From the NCBI RefSeq assembly GCF_900142185.1, contig NZ_FQZZ01000010.1:32433-96432 (forward strand): a stretch of 64,000 bases of DNA, given 5' to 3'. Below, piece by piece: positions 50,718-60,651 of this stretch. The position numbers and the translations under genes are program-made. The notes beneath the pieces are model-generated. The model had not been told where the DNA came from and made no database searches. It saw nothing but the letters and a program-made list of their open reading frames with translations. The first letter of the stretch is position 1. The number at the start of each line of letters is the position of its first letter. Source of the DNA: Lutimaribacter pacificus (lineage in GTDB: Bacteria > Pseudomonadota > Alphaproteobacteria > Rhodobacterales > Rhodobacteraceae).

Positions 50718-51113
50718 ATGCCCGGGCGTTGCGCGTTTGAAGAAAGCGTGAGCCGGGCCATGAACTGGGACATCGAAGCACCAAATGTGGTTACGGAAGC
50801 ACGTTTCCGCGAACTCGTGGAAAGCGGCTATAGCGCTGAAATCCTGTGCCAGGAGTCGGCACACAAGAAGGGCCCGAGTTATTACGGGGTCTGGATCATG
50901 CGTGTCGTCTCTGACGAAGGCGTGGAGAAGCTGCTGGTCACGGCCCGTACCCGAACGACCTATAACGACATCAAGATTCGCGAGTTCAAGACCATCACGG
51001 GCGTGGTGTCCTTCCTTATTGGGATCGGTTTCTCCCATGCCGATGTCCCGCTCGAGGAAGGCCAGCGAACGACGCACAAGCTGGCTGCAACCGACAAGGG
51101 CGGCAGCAAGTAG
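50718..51113 (+). CDS. Hypothetical protein opening the T4SS operon
   Basis: 131 residues from ATG 50718 (GTGGGA upstream); a second candidate ATG is at 50760 ([10 protein letters not shown]). Earlier in-frame starts overlap the palindrome and are unlikely. No signal peptide. Mixed alpha/beta composition with [20 protein letters not shown] and a tail [15 protein letters not shown]. It overlaps virB1 in another frame. No family recognised; conserved position before virB1 suggests plasmid-transfer control or partition. Confidence 0.62.
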   Translation: MPGRCAFEESVSRAMNWDIEAPNVVTEARFRELVESGYSAEILCQESAHKKGPSYYGVWIMRVVSDEGVEKLLVTARTRTTYNDIKIREFKTITGVVSFLIGIGFSHADVPLEEGQRTTHKLAATDKGGSK

Positions 51114-51771
51114 CCTTCTTCTTTTCTGGTATCTCGCGGGTCCCGCCTCCGCACAGATGGTGCTGGTCATGGAGAGCGACGGCTCTCTGACCCCATCCCG
51201 CTCCCAGGACAGCTTTGCCCGCAATTACAATGACGGCATTGGACAAGGTTCAGCGGCCGATGATCTGGCAATCTTTGGCGAACGGGATGGTGAGCCAGAC
51301 GACATCCAATTGGCAGCCCTCTCACAGCCTGCGCCCCTACCCCGCGCCGATATCCTCACGGCCATCGAGGCCACCGCCTTTCGCTATGCCAGGCATCCCG
51401 GGCTACGCGGCGCGGAGCTCTCGGTTCGCGATTGGCTAACCCTCTACCGGGCCAATATCGAGGTGGAGAGCGCCTACCGGCAGGATGCGGTCTCGAGTGC
51501 AGGCGCCATTGGCCTTGGTCAATTGATGCCAGCGACGGCGCGCGACCTCGGCGTCGACCCGCGTGATCCCCTTCAGAACCTCGACGGGTCCGCCCGCTAC
51601 CTCGCGATGATGCTGGAGGCATTCGGCGATCCGCGGCTCGCGCTCGCAGCCTACAACGCCGGACCGGATGCGGTCCGCCAGTACGGCGGCATTCCCCCCT
51701 ACAGAGAAACCCAGAACCACGTGGCCCGTGTCATGGCCGTCGTGGCCCGATTGGAAGGATCAAATTCATGA
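51037..51771 (+). CDS. virB1: VirB1-like lytic transglycosylase
   Basis: 244 residues. The start is uncertain: ATG 51037 or 51043, both inside the previous gene, give a basic n-region and a hydrophobic signal ([16 protein letters not shown]). SLT domain with catalytic glutamate in [14 protein letters not shown], then [17 protein letters not shown] and [13 protein letters not shown]. Opens peptidoglycan for T4SS assembly. The stop overlaps virB2 (ATGA). Confidence 0.87.
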   Translation: MPMSRSRKASERRTSWLQPTRAAASSLLLFWYLAGPASAQMVLVMESDGSLTPSRSQDSFARNYNDGIGQGSAADDLAIFGERDGEPDDIQLAALSQPAPLPRADILTAIEATAFRYARHPGLRGAELSVRDWLTLYRANIEVESAYRQDAVSSAGAIGLGQLMPATARDLGVDPRDPLQNLDGSARYLAMMLEAFGDPRLALAAYNAGPDAVRQYGGIPPYRETQNHVARVMAVVARLEGSNS

Positions 51772-52163
51772 TGTCCCAACCTTTTTGGAAATCATTCCTC
51801 AAAACACTCATCGGCAATGTCACGAGAGCGCGAAGCGCGGCAGTGCATTGGCGATACCGCTTTTTCCAAACAAGTTGGATTTCTAACCTGTTTATTGCGT
51901 CGCTCGCGCTCTTCCTGCTCGTCGCAGAGCCTGCGCTTGCTCAAAGCATCGATCTCTCCCCGATCCAGAGCTTGTTGCAGGGCATTGTCGATGCGCTGAC
52001 CGGTCCGCTTGGCGTTGTCATCGCGACGCTGGCCGTGCTGGGCGTCTTCCTGAGCTGGTTCTTCAACATCATCGACCTGCGCCAGGCCCTCTGGGTGCTT
52101 GTCGGCATCGCCGGTGTCGCCGCCGCTCCCACCATCGTTGCCGCGGTCTTTGCCGGTGGCTGA
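51768..52163 (+). CDS. virB2: VirB2-like pilin
   Basis: 131 residues. Long basic signal region, then a hydrophobic signal ending EPALAQS. The mature pilin has two hydrophobic helices ([20 protein letters not shown] and [20 protein letters not shown]) separated by a short loop with DLRQ. Typical TrbC/VirB2 layout. ATG at 51768 or 51771. Its end contains the GTG start of virB3. Confidence 0.87.
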   Translation: MMSQPFWKSFLKTLIGNVTRARSAAVHWRYRFFQTSWISNLFIASLALFLLVAEPALAQSIDLSPIQSLLQGIVDALTGPLGVVIATLAVLGVFLSWFFNIIDLRQALWVLVGIAGVAAAPTIVAAVFAGG

Positions 52164-52434
52164 GCGCTCGCCCCTCTTTCTCGGCCTCGTACGCCCGCCC
52201 AAGCTTCTGGGCCTGCCCATCATGTATGCGATGGTCTGGCTCTTCGGCTCGGTGCTCTTGTTCGTCTGGGTGCAGCACATCGCGGTGCTGGGCGTGGCCG
52301 CCCTGCTCTATCCTTTGCTTTGGAAGGCCGCCGATTGGGATCCGCGCTTCATCGACGTGATGATGACGGCGCTGCAGGAAACGCCGCCAACGCGGAACCG
52401 CTCCATCCATGGCGGGGACAGCTATGCGCCCTAA
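52156..52434 (+). CDS. virB3: VirB3-like inner membrane protein
   Basis: 92 residues from GTG 52156, which overlaps virB2 by 8 bp. One or two hydrophobic segments (PIMYAMVWLFGSVLLFVWV, VLGVAALLYPLLW) follow the VirB3-typical start PLFLGLVRPPKLLGLP. Helps VirB4 localisation. Earlier in-frame starts lie inside virB2 and are not needed. Overlaps virB4. Confidence 0.88.
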   Translation: MAERSPLFLGLVRPPKLLGLPIMYAMVWLFGSVLLFVWVQHIAVLGVAALLYPLLWKAADWDPRFIDVMMTALQETPPTRNRSIHGGDSYAP

Positions 52435-54799
52435 TACAGCCGGGGATGAAGGCCTCGATCTCCGCACAATGACGCCGAACTGGTATGCCCGCGAAACCCG
52501 CCTCGCGCATATGCTGCCTTACGTCAGTCTGGTCGATGACCGCACCGTGCGTACGCGGGTCAACGAGCTTTTCCAGTGCATCCGGCTCGATGGGGTCAAC
52601 AGCTACACGACGGATGATGCCTATCTCGACAAGGTTACCGCGCTCTTTGCCCGGATTATCGCGCAGCTGGGACCGGAGTTCAGCTACTACGTCCATAAGG
52701 TATCGAAGGCGATCACACCGGACCTCGAGCCCATGCGCGAGGACAGTTTTGCAGGAGAAGTTGACCGTCTCTGGCGCAAGAAACTCAAGAGCAGCGGGCT
52801 GCGCGACAAGACCCTGACGCTCACGGTCATCCATCGCCCACCTCCCAAAAGCGTCCTGCCGTTCCTGAACCGCAGCGCCCCGGATCGTCTCAAACAAGCA
52901 ACCGAGAAGCGCCTGCACCGCCTGGGCGAAGCAGTGAACGTGTTTCTCTCTGGCCTTGCGGAGCTGAACCCGCATGTGCTCTCGGCCAAGTCGGGCGAGT
53001 TGATTGGTTTTCTGGGGGCGTTGAACACAGGCACCGAGCTGCCGCTCTACCCGGCAAACACCTACGGCTTCCTGTCCTTCAACGTCGCCAATACCCGTGT
53101 GACGTTTCACGGAGACCATTTCGAGCTCTCGGAGGGCGTCGCCGGGCATCGTTTTGGGAAGAGCTTCACCATCGGGGAATACTCCGAAGGCACCTCCTGC
53201 ACCATGTTCGACATGCTCAACCTGCCGGTCGACATGATCGTCACGCATTCCTTCACGCCGATCAATTCGAACCTCATGGCGGGCCGCATCAAGCGGCAAA
53301 AGCGTCAGATGCAGGCCAGCCAAGATGCGGCGCTCTCGCTGATGGAAGCACTCGACATCGCCGCAGATGATCTCGAGGCCAAGCGCCAGAGCTTTGGCGA
53401 GCACCACATGATCGTGACGATCTTCTGCGATACAATCGATGAGCTGCAGACGCTCAGCGCCGAGATCGTGAACGCCGCCGCCGCCGAGGGCGTGAAGATG
53501 ATCGGTGAGCGGGTCGCGGCCAAGGCGCATTACCTCAGTCAACATCCCGGCAATCAGCCCAAGCGCGTGCGCGCCAGTGCCATCACCAATCGCAACTTCG
53601 CGGATTTCGCGGCGTTTCATCGGACCCAGCTCGGCAAACCGGCTGCGAAAACCCCCTGGGGCAAAGTCATCACCTATCTGCCCACGCCCGAGAAGAGCGC
53701 CTACCGGTTTTCCTATCACGAGCGGGGATCGCCCGACAAAGAACCGACCAGCGGGCATACCCTGATCATGGGACGGCCCGGCTCGGGCAAATCGGTGCTG
53801 TCCGCCTTTCTCATGACGCAAGCCCACAGGGCGAGGGCGCGGATCTTCGTCTTCGACTACCGTCTCGGTATGGAGATGGCGGTCCGCGCCAATGGCGGGC
53901 GCTATGCGTCTTTGAAAGCGGGACAGGCCACCGGCCTCAACCCACTCTGGACCGAAACCGATGCCCGCGGCACGGCCTGGCTCTCGGACTGGCTCGCCAC
54001 CCTGCTCTATCGCGCAGACAAGCCGCTGACGCCGGCACAGACCAACCGCATCCAGGAGGTCGTGCGTCAGAACGCGCAGGCCTCCAATCCGGCCCTGCGG
54101 AACTGGCGGGATTTTGCATCGCTCTTTGTGTCCACCGATGATGGCGGCGATCTTCACCAGCGCCTGCTCGAATGGACGGAAGAAGGCCGCTACGGCTGGA
54201 TATTCGGCCAGACGTTGGAAGACACCTTCTCGCTCGAAGGCGATGTCGTGGGCTTCGATCTCACTGACATTCTCGACAGCGAGGCCGAGAAAGAACGCAT
54301 GGCGGTCCTCTCCTATCTCTTCCGCCGGGTCGAGCGCGAGATCGAGGACCGCCGCCCCACGATCATCGTGATCGATGAGGCCTGGAAGGCGCTGGACAAT
54401 GCGTATTTTGCCGAGCGGCTCTCGAACTGGCTGGTGACCGCACGCAAGCAGAACACCGTCGCGGTGATGATGACGCAATACGCCAGCCAGCTCGAGCGCA
54501 CTCGGACCGGCAAGACCATCGTCGAGGCGGTACCGACGCAGATCCTGCTTCCGAACATCCGCGCCCATGCGTCCGACTACGCGATGCTGAACCTTTATGA
54601 GAAGGAGCTGGACGTACTGCTCAACACCGGCAGCGACAGCCGTCTCGCCCTCATCCGTGACGACCAGGGCTCCATCGTCGTCGATGCCGATCTCAGCGCC
54701 CTCGGAGCCAATCTCACCATCCTCGGCGGCATGGAAAAAGGCGAAGCGCTCGTCGGTGCCGACTACCGCGACCGCCCAGACTTTTGGAGGCTTTCATGA
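52424..54799 (+). CDS. virB4: VirB4 ATPase
   Basis: 791 residues from ATG 52424 (GGGGACA upstream; an ATG 15 nt earlier is possible). CagE/TrbE/VirB domain in the first half. Walker A GRPGSGKSV lies near residue 450 and Walker B TIIVIDEAWKALDN near 650, followed by ARKQNTVAVMMTQYASQLE. Powers pilus assembly and substrate transfer. The stop overlaps the small lipoprotein gene (ATGA). Confidence 0.94.
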   Translation: MRPNTAGDEGLDLRTMTPNWYARETRLAHMLPYVSLVDDRTVRTRVNELFQCIRLDGVNSYTTDDAYLDKVTALFARIIAQLGPEFSYYVHKVSKAITPDLEPMREDSFAGEVDRLWRKKLKSSGLRDKTLTLTVIHRPPPKSVLPFLNRSAPDRLKQATEKRLHRLGEAVNVFLSGLAELNPHVLSAKSGELIGFLGALNTGTELPLYPANTYGFLSFNVANTRVTFHGDHFELSEGVAGHRFGKSFTIGEYSEGTSCTMFDMLNLPVDMIVTHSFTPINSNLMAGRIKRQKRQMQASQDAALSLMEALDIAADDLEAKRQSFGEHHMIVTIFCDTIDELQTLSAEIVNAAAAEGVKMIGERVAAKAHYLSQHPGNQPKRVRASAITNRNFADFAAFHRTQLGKPAAKTPWGKVITYLPTPEKSAYRFSYHERGSPDKEPTSGHTLIMGRPGSGKSVLSAFLMTQAHRARARIFVFDYRLGMEMAVRANGGRYASLKAGQATGLNPLWTETDARGTAWLSDWLATLLYRADKPLTPAQTNRIQEVVRQNAQASNPALRNWRDFASLFVSTDDGGDLHQRLLEWTEEGRYGWIFGQTLEDTFSLEGDVVGFDLTDILDSEAEKERMAVLSYLFRRVEREIEDRRPTIIVIDEAWKALDNAYFAERLSNWLVTARKQNTVAVMMTQYASQLERTRTGKTIVEAVPTQILLPNIRAHASDYAMLNLYEKELDVLLNTGSDSRLALIRDDQGSIVVDADLSALGANLTILGGMEKGEALVGADYRDRPDFWRLS

Positions 54800-54963
54800 T
54801 CCGTATTCTTCTAGCTGTGACGGCGCTCGGTGCGCTGGCCTCCTGCGCCCAGTACCAGGAGCCGCAGGCCAATTGCTTCACCTTCCTGGCCTCGACGGCA
54901 CCCACAGCACCTGATTGCACCTTCATGCCCCTTGGCGCGCCGGAGGGCGACATTGAAGTCTAA
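54796..54963 (+). CDS. Small VirB7-like lipoprotein
   Basis: 55 residues. The ATG overlaps the virB4 stop. Short signal MIRILLAVTALGALA followed by lipobox cysteine (ALASCAQYQE), then two cysteines in the mature part (NCFTFL, PDCTFMPL). Size, lipobox and disulfide-capable cysteines fit a VirB7-type lipoprotein of the outer-membrane core, although VirB7 proteins share little sequence. Overlaps the following transglycosylase gene by 11 bp in another frame. Confidence 0.75.
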   Translation: MIRILLAVTALGALASCAQYQEPQANCFTFLASTAPTAPDCTFMPLGAPEGDIEV

Positions 54964-56107
54964 ACTGCCCCATATCTTCGTGCTTTGCCTGCTGCCCGGC
55001 ATCGCCCTTTCCCAAGGCGTGCCGACCAATGACAGCGGGCTGACCGCGCGCGATATCGTCGAGACCGGAGATCGCGAGACCGACCTTGCGATCCAGGCGG
55101 ACAAGCTGTCCGTGCGCGAACTCGTTGCCGAGATCGAACGCGAGCAATTGGCCATACTTCAACGCATCCTCGATGCCCAAACCAGCTTCGGCGGTCAGGG
55201 CCTGCCCGCGATGATTTCAGGGCTGGAAAACGGAAGCGGCGATCCAGCCCGTTCCGTCGAAGCGGTCTACGGCAATGCCGACATCGACCCCAATCCCGGC
55301 GGCGCACAGATGTTCGGGGATGCGTCCGAGACCATCGAGCAGCTCATCATCCGCGTCGCCCAGGAAACCAGCGGCTTCGCCGGCGTGGGCCGCGCGGGCC
55401 TCTCCCCGGTCCAATGGCGCGCACTCCTACAGGCGCTCATCTGGCAGGAAAGCCGCTTCACCATCGGCGCCCGCTCGCCGGTCGGCGCTTTTGGCCTCAC
55501 CCAGATCATGCCCGGTACGGCCAGCGATCTCGGCATCAACCCGGAATACTACGACAGCCCTTACCTGCAGGTGCATGGCGGCGCGCGCTATCTCGCAACG
55601 CAACTGAACACCTTCGACGGCAATATCATCAACGCGCTCGCGGCCTACAACGCCGGACCCGGTCGCGTGTTCGAATATGGCGGCGTTCCACCCTTCGCCG
55701 AAACCCAGCACTACGTCCAGGTCATCCCCGAACGCTACAATCTCTACCTAAGCCGCATCGGTGGGATCGAAGCGCTCGGCACGATCGATCCGGCGCTTCT
55801 CGCCAATGCGAACCTCTCGATCACCGGGCACGGCGCGGCTTTCTATGGCAACAACGCGCCCGCCGCGATCCGACAGGCAGCGTTGCGCATCCAAGACATC
55901 GTCGAGCGGATTTCCGAAACGGAAGATGTTCAGGAAAGCATCGCGCTCAACACCTATGCCCGCGCCGAACTCGTACGCCTCGTCGCCGCCCGCATCCGGC
56001 TTCAGGCGGCGCGGACCCGTGTCCTGAGCGCAGAAGAATTGGCGCAGGCCAGCGCCCGCATGGCCGAGGGCGCATTCATGGAATTCACGATCAGGGAGAT
56101 TGAATGA
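54953..56107 (+). CDS. Second T4SS lytic transglycosylase with long C-terminal extension
   Basis: 384 residues from TTG 54953 (GGAGGG upstream). Signal LPHIFVLCLLPGIALSQG, then a helical region and an SLT domain with catalytic glutamate in LIWQESRFTIGARS, FGLTQIMPGTASDLG and [18 protein letters not shown]. After about residue 270 comes an extra alpha-helical segment (NTYARAELVRLVAARIRLQA) that resembles the helical body of VirB5 proteins. A second muramidase in one T4SS operon is unusual. ATGA overlap with virB5. Confidence 0.85.
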   Translation: MKSKLPHIFVLCLLPGIALSQGVPTNDSGLTARDIVETGDRETDLAIQADKLSVRELVAEIEREQLAILQRILDAQTSFGGQGLPAMISGLENGSGDPARSVEAVYGNADIDPNPGGAQMFGDASETIEQLIIRVAQETSGFAGVGRAGLSPVQWRALLQALIWQESRFTIGARSPVGAFGLTQIMPGTASDLGINPEYYDSPYLQVHGGARYLATQLNTFDGNIINALAAYNAGPGRVFEYGGVPPFAETQHYVQVIPERYNLYLSRIGGIEALGTIDPALLANANLSITGHGAAFYGNNAPAAIRQAALRIQDIVERISETEDVQESIALNTYARAELVRLVAARIRLQAARTRVLSAEELAQASARMAEGAFMEFTIREIE

Positions 56108-56916
56108 TGGGACGGATGTTTCTGAGAACGGCCTTGGCCACAACGCTTGGGGCTTGCCTGCATTTCGGCACCCTGTCCCCTGCCATGGCGCAGGGCGTAC
56201 CCGTCGTCGACACCCAGAACATCACGCAAAACATCCAGCAGCTTCGGCAGATGATCGAAGACGAGATTCTGCAAAACGAGCAGCTGACGCAGCTCCGCGA
56301 ACAGCTTGCCACACTCACGGACCAACTCGCGGAGCTGCAAAGAACCTATGAAGCACTTACCCGCCTTGCCGAACTTCCCGAGATTATCCGCACCGAGATG
56401 GAGGACGAGCTGAACGGCCTGCTCGATCAGGAGTTCGGCGACATCCTTGCGACGATTGAGGCCATCAAGACGGGCGATTTCTCCGGTCTGTCCGGTTCCG
56501 GAGCGGGCGAGATTGAAACCCAGATGGACCGGGTGCTGGCCGATCTCGGCTTTGACGACGACACCCTCTCGGAAATGGCCACCAGCGGCAATCCGGGCGC
56601 GAACCGTGTCGCAACCCAGGCCACGACCGGCGCACTCGTCTCGGCCGCTGCCCAGAACAGCTATGAAGACGCAGGCCAATCGCTGGAACGCGTCGACAGG
56701 CTGGTCGGGCTGATCGATGACATGGACGAACTGAAGGAAAGCATCGACCTCAACACGCGGGTGACGGCGGAGCTGGCAATTGCCCTCGTAGCCATGTGGC
56801 AGCTTGAGGCCGTGCAAACCGTGGGTGACGGCACAGGCGGTGTGATCGATGCCGCCACAATCGCCGAAGAACAGCGCTTCATGGATTTCACCTTGCCGGA
56901 CCTTCGGGCCGAGTAA
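56104..56916 (+). CDS. virB5: VirB5-like minor pilus protein
   Basis: 270 residues. Signal peptide ending PAMAQG. Long amphipathic, Gln-rich helices (NITQNIQQLRQMIEDEILQN, LREQLATLTDQLAELQ), as in VirB5/TrbJ tip proteins, and a C-terminal helix ending AEEQRFMDFTLPDLRAE. The final 15 residues resemble the end of the preceding transglycosylase (both MDFT/MEFT), supporting a shared origin of the helical parts. Confidence 0.83.
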   Translation: MMGRMFLRTALATTLGACLHFGTLSPAMAQGVPVVDTQNITQNIQQLRQMIEDEILQNEQLTQLREQLATLTDQLAELQRTYEALTRLAELPEIIRTEMEDELNGLLDQEFGDILATIEAIKTGDFSGLSGSGAGEIETQMDRVLADLGFDDDTLSEMATSGNPGANRVATQATTGALVSAAAQNSYEDAGQSLERVDRLVGLIDDMDELKESIDLNTRVTAELAIALVAMWQLEAVQTVGDGTGGVIDAATIAEEQRFMDFTLPDLRAE

Positions 56917-56929
56917 TCGTGGGGCATGA

Positions 56930-57586
56930 ATGGTGGCGAGCGAACAAGAAATCATCGAGGAAGAACTTGTCTACGGTGCCCTGCGCCGCGAACGGCTCTG
57001 GCAACGTCTTGGGCTCATGGGCCTCATCTTCGGCATCCTCGGATGCCTGAGCGCGGCGGCTGTTGCCATCCTTGATGTCGATCCGCCGCCTGTGGTCGTG
57101 CCCTATGATCCCGCCACCGGCTTTGCACTCCCCGAAGCCTCGGTGGGCGCCTCCTCGGTGACCGCCAACCAAGCGATCATCGAGGCGGAAGTCTTCCGCT
57201 ATGTGACCGATCGGGAGGTCTATAACCAGCTCGACAACGATCTGCGCATACGCAGCGTTCTGCGCCGCTCGGACGGGGCCGCCGAGAGCGGGCTGCGCCA
57301 AATCTGGAACAGCGCCAACGAGAATTACCCGCCGACCGTCTATGGCCCCAATGCCCGGCTCGACGTGGAGATCCTCAGCATCAACCGGATCGGAACCAAC
57401 CGCGCCACGGTCCGCCTGCGCAAGCGCCTGACTTCTATTAATGGCGTTCAGACAGGCCTCTTCACTGCCACGCTGCTCTTCGAGTTCCGCCCCGAGACCC
57501 GCCGCTCCATCGATGAGGTCTGGACCAACCCCTTCGGCTTCACGGTCCTCGAATATTCCGTCCGCTCCGACAGATTGGAGAACTGA
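56930..57586 (+). CDS. virB8: VirB8 inner membrane assembly factor
   Basis: 218 residues: short cytoplasmic start, one membrane helix (LGLMGLIFGILGCLSAAAVA), then the periplasmic VirB8 fold with FRYVTDREVYNQLDNDLRI, SANENYPPTVYGPNARLDV and a C-terminal VWTNPFGFTVLEYSVRSD strand. Links the inner-membrane complex with VirB9/VirB10. Two bp ahead of virB9. Confidence 0.92.
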   Translation: MVASEQEIIEEELVYGALRRERLWQRLGLMGLIFGILGCLSAAAVAILDVDPPPVVVPYDPATGFALPEASVGASSVTANQAIIEAEVFRYVTDREVYNQLDNDLRIRSVLRRSDGAAESGLRQIWNSANENYPPTVYGPNARLDVEILSINRIGTNRATVRLRKRLTSINGVQTGLFTATLLFEFRPETRRSIDEVWTNPFGFTVLEYSVRSDRLEN

Positions 57587-57588
57587 CG

Positions 57589-58284
57589 TTGTTTTTCACA
57601 AGATCGCTTGTTTATGTCATTGCCCTGTTGCCCGGCCTTGCCTCCGCCGAAGCCATCCCGCGCGGTGGCCCCAATGACAGTCGCGTCCGCTTGGCCACCT
57701 ACCAAGAAGGCCAGGTCTATCGTCTTAATGTCTCGCTGACCCATGTGACCACCGTCGAGTTCGGCGAGGGAGAAAGCATCCGCTCGATCATCGCAGGCGA
57801 CACGGAAGGCTTCGAGATCGATGGCGTGCCGGGCGGGCAGGCCTTCGCAATCAAGCCGGTGGCGCGCGGGGTGCATACCAATGTGACCGTCTACACGAAC
57901 AGGCGCAGTTATTACTTCAACGTCCAGGAGACCCGCAGTCCGACCTTTTACGTGGTCCAGTTCCGCTACCCCGAAGACAATACGCGGCCCACACGTGCCA
58001 TCGCGGCCCAAGCGCCGAACTACAATTACGGTGCCAGCGCGCGGACCGAGTTCACCCCAACCCGCGTCTGGGATGACGGGACGTTTACGTATTTCGAATT
58101 CCCACGGAATGCGCCGGTGCCCGCGATCTTCCGCTACGCCAATGGCCGGGAACGGACGGTCAACACGCAAGCCACCGAGGATGGCGTGATCCGGGTATCG
58201 GGTGTGACCCGGCAATGGGTGCTGCGGATCGGTGACGAGGTGGTCTGTATCGAGGCCACACCGCCTGCGGGAGTCGGATCATGA
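57589..58284 (+). CDS. virB9: VirB9 outer-membrane core component
   Basis: 231 residues from TTG 57589. Signal ending GLASAEA. N-terminal domain with DSRVRLATYQEGQVYRLNVS and the C-terminal VirB9 domain with FTPTRVWDDGTFTYFEFPRN and VRVSG-like end GVTRQWVLRIGDEVVCIE. Forms the core complex with VirB10 and the lipoprotein. Overlaps virB10 (ATGA). Confidence 0.92.
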   Translation: MFFTRSLVYVIALLPGLASAEAIPRGGPNDSRVRLATYQEGQVYRLNVSLTHVTTVEFGEGESIRSIIAGDTEGFEIDGVPGGQAFAIKPVARGVHTNVTVYTNRRSYYFNVQETRSPTFYVVQFRYPEDNTRPTRAIAAQAPNYNYGASARTEFTPTRVWDDGTFTYFEFPRNAPVPAIFRYANGRERTVNTQATEDGVIRVSGVTRQWVLRIGDEVVCIEATPPAGVGS

Positions 58285-59660
58285 GCGACACCGGAAACGT
58301 GGACCTCGAGAAACGCCTCGCTGCTCTCGAGCAAGGCAAGGGCGCGAGCTCGCCCCCTACCCCACGGCGCTCACCGCTGCTCGCTTTGGTCGTCGTCCTT
58401 GTGATCGGCGCGGGCGGTGCCTTGCTCTATCTCATGTCCCAACCCGAGGAAGAGGAGGCCCTGCCCACGGCCACGCCGGACGTGTTCCAGAACGAAGGCG
58501 ACGGCTTCGGCGCCATCGAAACCCTGCCCCCACCCGAGCCTGAGGTGGTTCTGGTCGCGCCGGAACCGGCCGAACCAAATGCAGAACTTCTCGCACAGCT
58601 CGCAGCCCTGCAGGCCCAGATCGAGGAATTGCGCAACGCGCCCGAGCCGGTGGTTGAAGAAGATACCGCAGCCGCCGAAGCCATTGATGCGCTGACAGCG
58701 CAAATCGCCGCCCTGCAGTCCGCCTCGGAAGCCGCGCAGCAGCAGTTTCGCGATGAGCTCACAGCGCGCGACCGCGAGTTGGAGCAACTCCGCATGGACC
58801 TCGAACTCGCGCAGCTTGAGGCCAACCGCCCTGCCCCCGCACCCATCGGGCCCACCGAGGACGAGTTGCGAGCGCGCGAAGAAGAACGGCTCCGCCGCGA
58901 GGAGGAAGCAAGACGGCTCGCGGAACTCGAACGCCGCGCGGCCGAAGAGCGTGCGTTTCAGGAACGCCGCATCGCCTCGCCCACTATCGCCTTTGGTGGC
59001 ACATCCGGTGCGAATGAAACGGCACTGACCGAACGCACCTTCGGCGAGGTGACGGATTTCGTGCTGAATGGCGCGCTACCTACTTCGGTGACGCAAGCTG
59101 AGGTCATCGCCAACCCCTCCAACACGATCATCCAGGGCACGATGATCCAGGCCGTCATGGAAACCGCCCTCGACAGCTCTCTGCCCGGCCAGACCCGGGC
59201 CGTTGTTTCCGAAGACGTGTTCAGTTTCGATGGCTCCCGCCTTCTGATCCCGCGTGGGTCCCGCCTGATCGGGCGCTATCGTTCGGGCGTCGATATCGCG
59301 CAGCGCCGGGTCACCATCGCCTGGGACCGGATCATCCTGCCCGACAACCAGACGATCCAGATCAGCTCCTTCGGGGGTGATGAGTTGGGGCGTTCAGGTG
59401 TGACTGGCTTTGTCGATACGCGCTTTGATGAGCGCTTTGGCTCGGCAGCGCTGATTTCACTGATCTCCGCCGCACCAAGCGCCGCCGCCGCACATGTCCA
59501 GGACGAAACAGCCGCGGACGTGCTCGAAGACGTGGGCGATGATCTAGCGGATGCCACGGACAGCGTGATTGGCGACTATCTCTCCATCGGCCCCGTCATC
59601 TATGTCGACCAGGGCGCGCGCGTCACGGTGATGGTCGACCGCGATCTGGAGATATTCTGA
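58281..59660 (+). CDS. virB10: VirB10 core-complex protein
   Basis: 459 residues. Short cytoplasmic start, a membrane helix (LLALVVVLVIGAGGALLYLM), a Pro/Glu-rich linker (LPPPEPEVVLVAPEPAEP), and a long coiled-coil rich in Glu/Arg (LRAREEERLRREEEARRLAE). The TrbI/VirB10 barrel has TIIQGTMIQAVMETALDSSL, RLLIPRGSRLIGRYRSGVDI and FVDTRFDERFGSAALISLIS. Transmits energy from inner to outer membrane. Family length normal apart from the long coiled coil. Confidence 0.94.
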   Translation: MSDTGNVDLEKRLAALEQGKGASSPPTPRRSPLLALVVVLVIGAGGALLYLMSQPEEEEALPTATPDVFQNEGDGFGAIETLPPPEPEVVLVAPEPAEPNAELLAQLAALQAQIEELRNAPEPVVEEDTAAAEAIDALTAQIAALQSASEAAQQQFRDELTARDRELEQLRMDLELAQLEANRPAPAPIGPTEDELRAREEERLRREEEARRLAELERRAAEERAFQERRIASPTIAFGGTSGANETALTERTFGEVTDFVLNGALPTSVTQAEVIANPSNTIIQGTMIQAVMETALDSSLPGQTRAVVSEDVFSFDGSRLLIPRGSRLIGRYRSGVDIAQRRVTIAWDRIILPDNQTIQISSFGGDELGRSGVTGFVDTRFDERFGSAALISLISAAPSAAAAHVQDETAADVLEDVGDDLADATDSVIGDYLSIGPVIYVDQGARVTVMVDRDLEIF

Positions 59661-59664
59661 GCCC

Positions 59665-60651
59665 ATGTCGCTGAGCTATCTCCAGACCTCCCTCGACCGG
59701 ATCGACGCTGCCGCCCGTGACGATGTCATCGAGATTTGCATCAACCCAGACGGAACCTGCTGGGGCGAGTTCCAGGGCGATCACTTCATGAGAAAACTGG
59801 ACCAGACGCTGACCGCGACAGAAGTCAAAGACCTCGGCAACCAGATCGCCTCCTCTGCCAACACCACGATGAGCAAGGACCGCCCCATCGTCTCGGTCTC
59901 GATCACCTACAAGGGCCGTCCGATCCGCGCACAGGTCATCACCCCGCCTGCCGTGCTCTCGGCCATGTCGATCAGCCTTCGGTTCTTTTCAAGCCTGCCG
60001 CTTGACGGGATTGCGCTTGATTTCCTCTATGGCAAGGAGCGCAAACTGGAAGAACTCCGCCTCGAGAAAACCCGGGAGCTGCGCGAGGTCGTGGCCGCGG
60101 GTGTGATCGACGATGCCCTGACCTTCTGCGTCGACAACAAGCTTAACATGATCGTCTCGGGTGGCACCTCCACCGGCAAGACCGTCGCCGCACGGAAAAT
60201 CCTCTCTCATGTGCCATCAGAGGAACGCATCGTCACCATTGAGGAAGCCGCCGAGCTTCTGCCGACCCAACCAAATGCTGTAACCCTCATCGCCAATCGC
60301 GACGCGGAATTCCAGACCGCCGATGTGCTTCTCACCGCCACGCTGCGCATGCGCCCCGACCGGATCATCCTGGGCGAGGTGCGCGGCAAGGAGGCCATGA
60401 CCTTCCTCGAAGCGATCAACACCGGCCATGGTGGGTCCATGACCACGCTTCACGCCGAAACCCCGCAACTCGCCGTGCAGCGGCTCGCGATCGCAGCGCT
60501 CAAGACCGAGATCCCGATGACCTATGCTGACATGATCCAGTACATCGAGAACTCCATCGACGTGATCATCCAGGCCGGGCGTCATGACGGCAGGCGCGGC
60601 ATCACCGAATTCTACCTCCCCGGCGCAAATCAGATCGGAGCTTCCCAATGA
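59665..60651 (+). CDS. virB11: VirB11 traffic ATPase
   Basis: 328 residues. Walker A GGTSTGKTVAARKI near residue 170, Asp/His boxes EERIVTIEEAAELLP and RMRPDRIILGEVRGKEA, then NTGHGGSMTTLHAETPQLAV. Hexameric cytoplasmic ATPase that works with VirB4. The stop overlaps the next ATG. Confidence 0.95.
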   Translation: MSLSYLQTSLDRIDAAARDDVIEICINPDGTCWGEFQGDHFMRKLDQTLTATEVKDLGNQIASSANTTMSKDRPIVSVSITYKGRPIRAQVITPPAVLSAMSISLRFFSSLPLDGIALDFLYGKERKLEELRLEKTRELREVVAAGVIDDALTFCVDNKLNMIVSGGTSTGKTVAARKILSHVPSEERIVTIEEAAELLPTQPNAVTLIANRDAEFQTADVLLTATLRMRPDRIILGEVRGKEAMTFLEAINTGHGGSMTTLHAETPQLAVQRLAIAALKTEIPMTYADMIQYIENSIDVIIQAGRHDGRRGITEFYLPGANQIGASQ

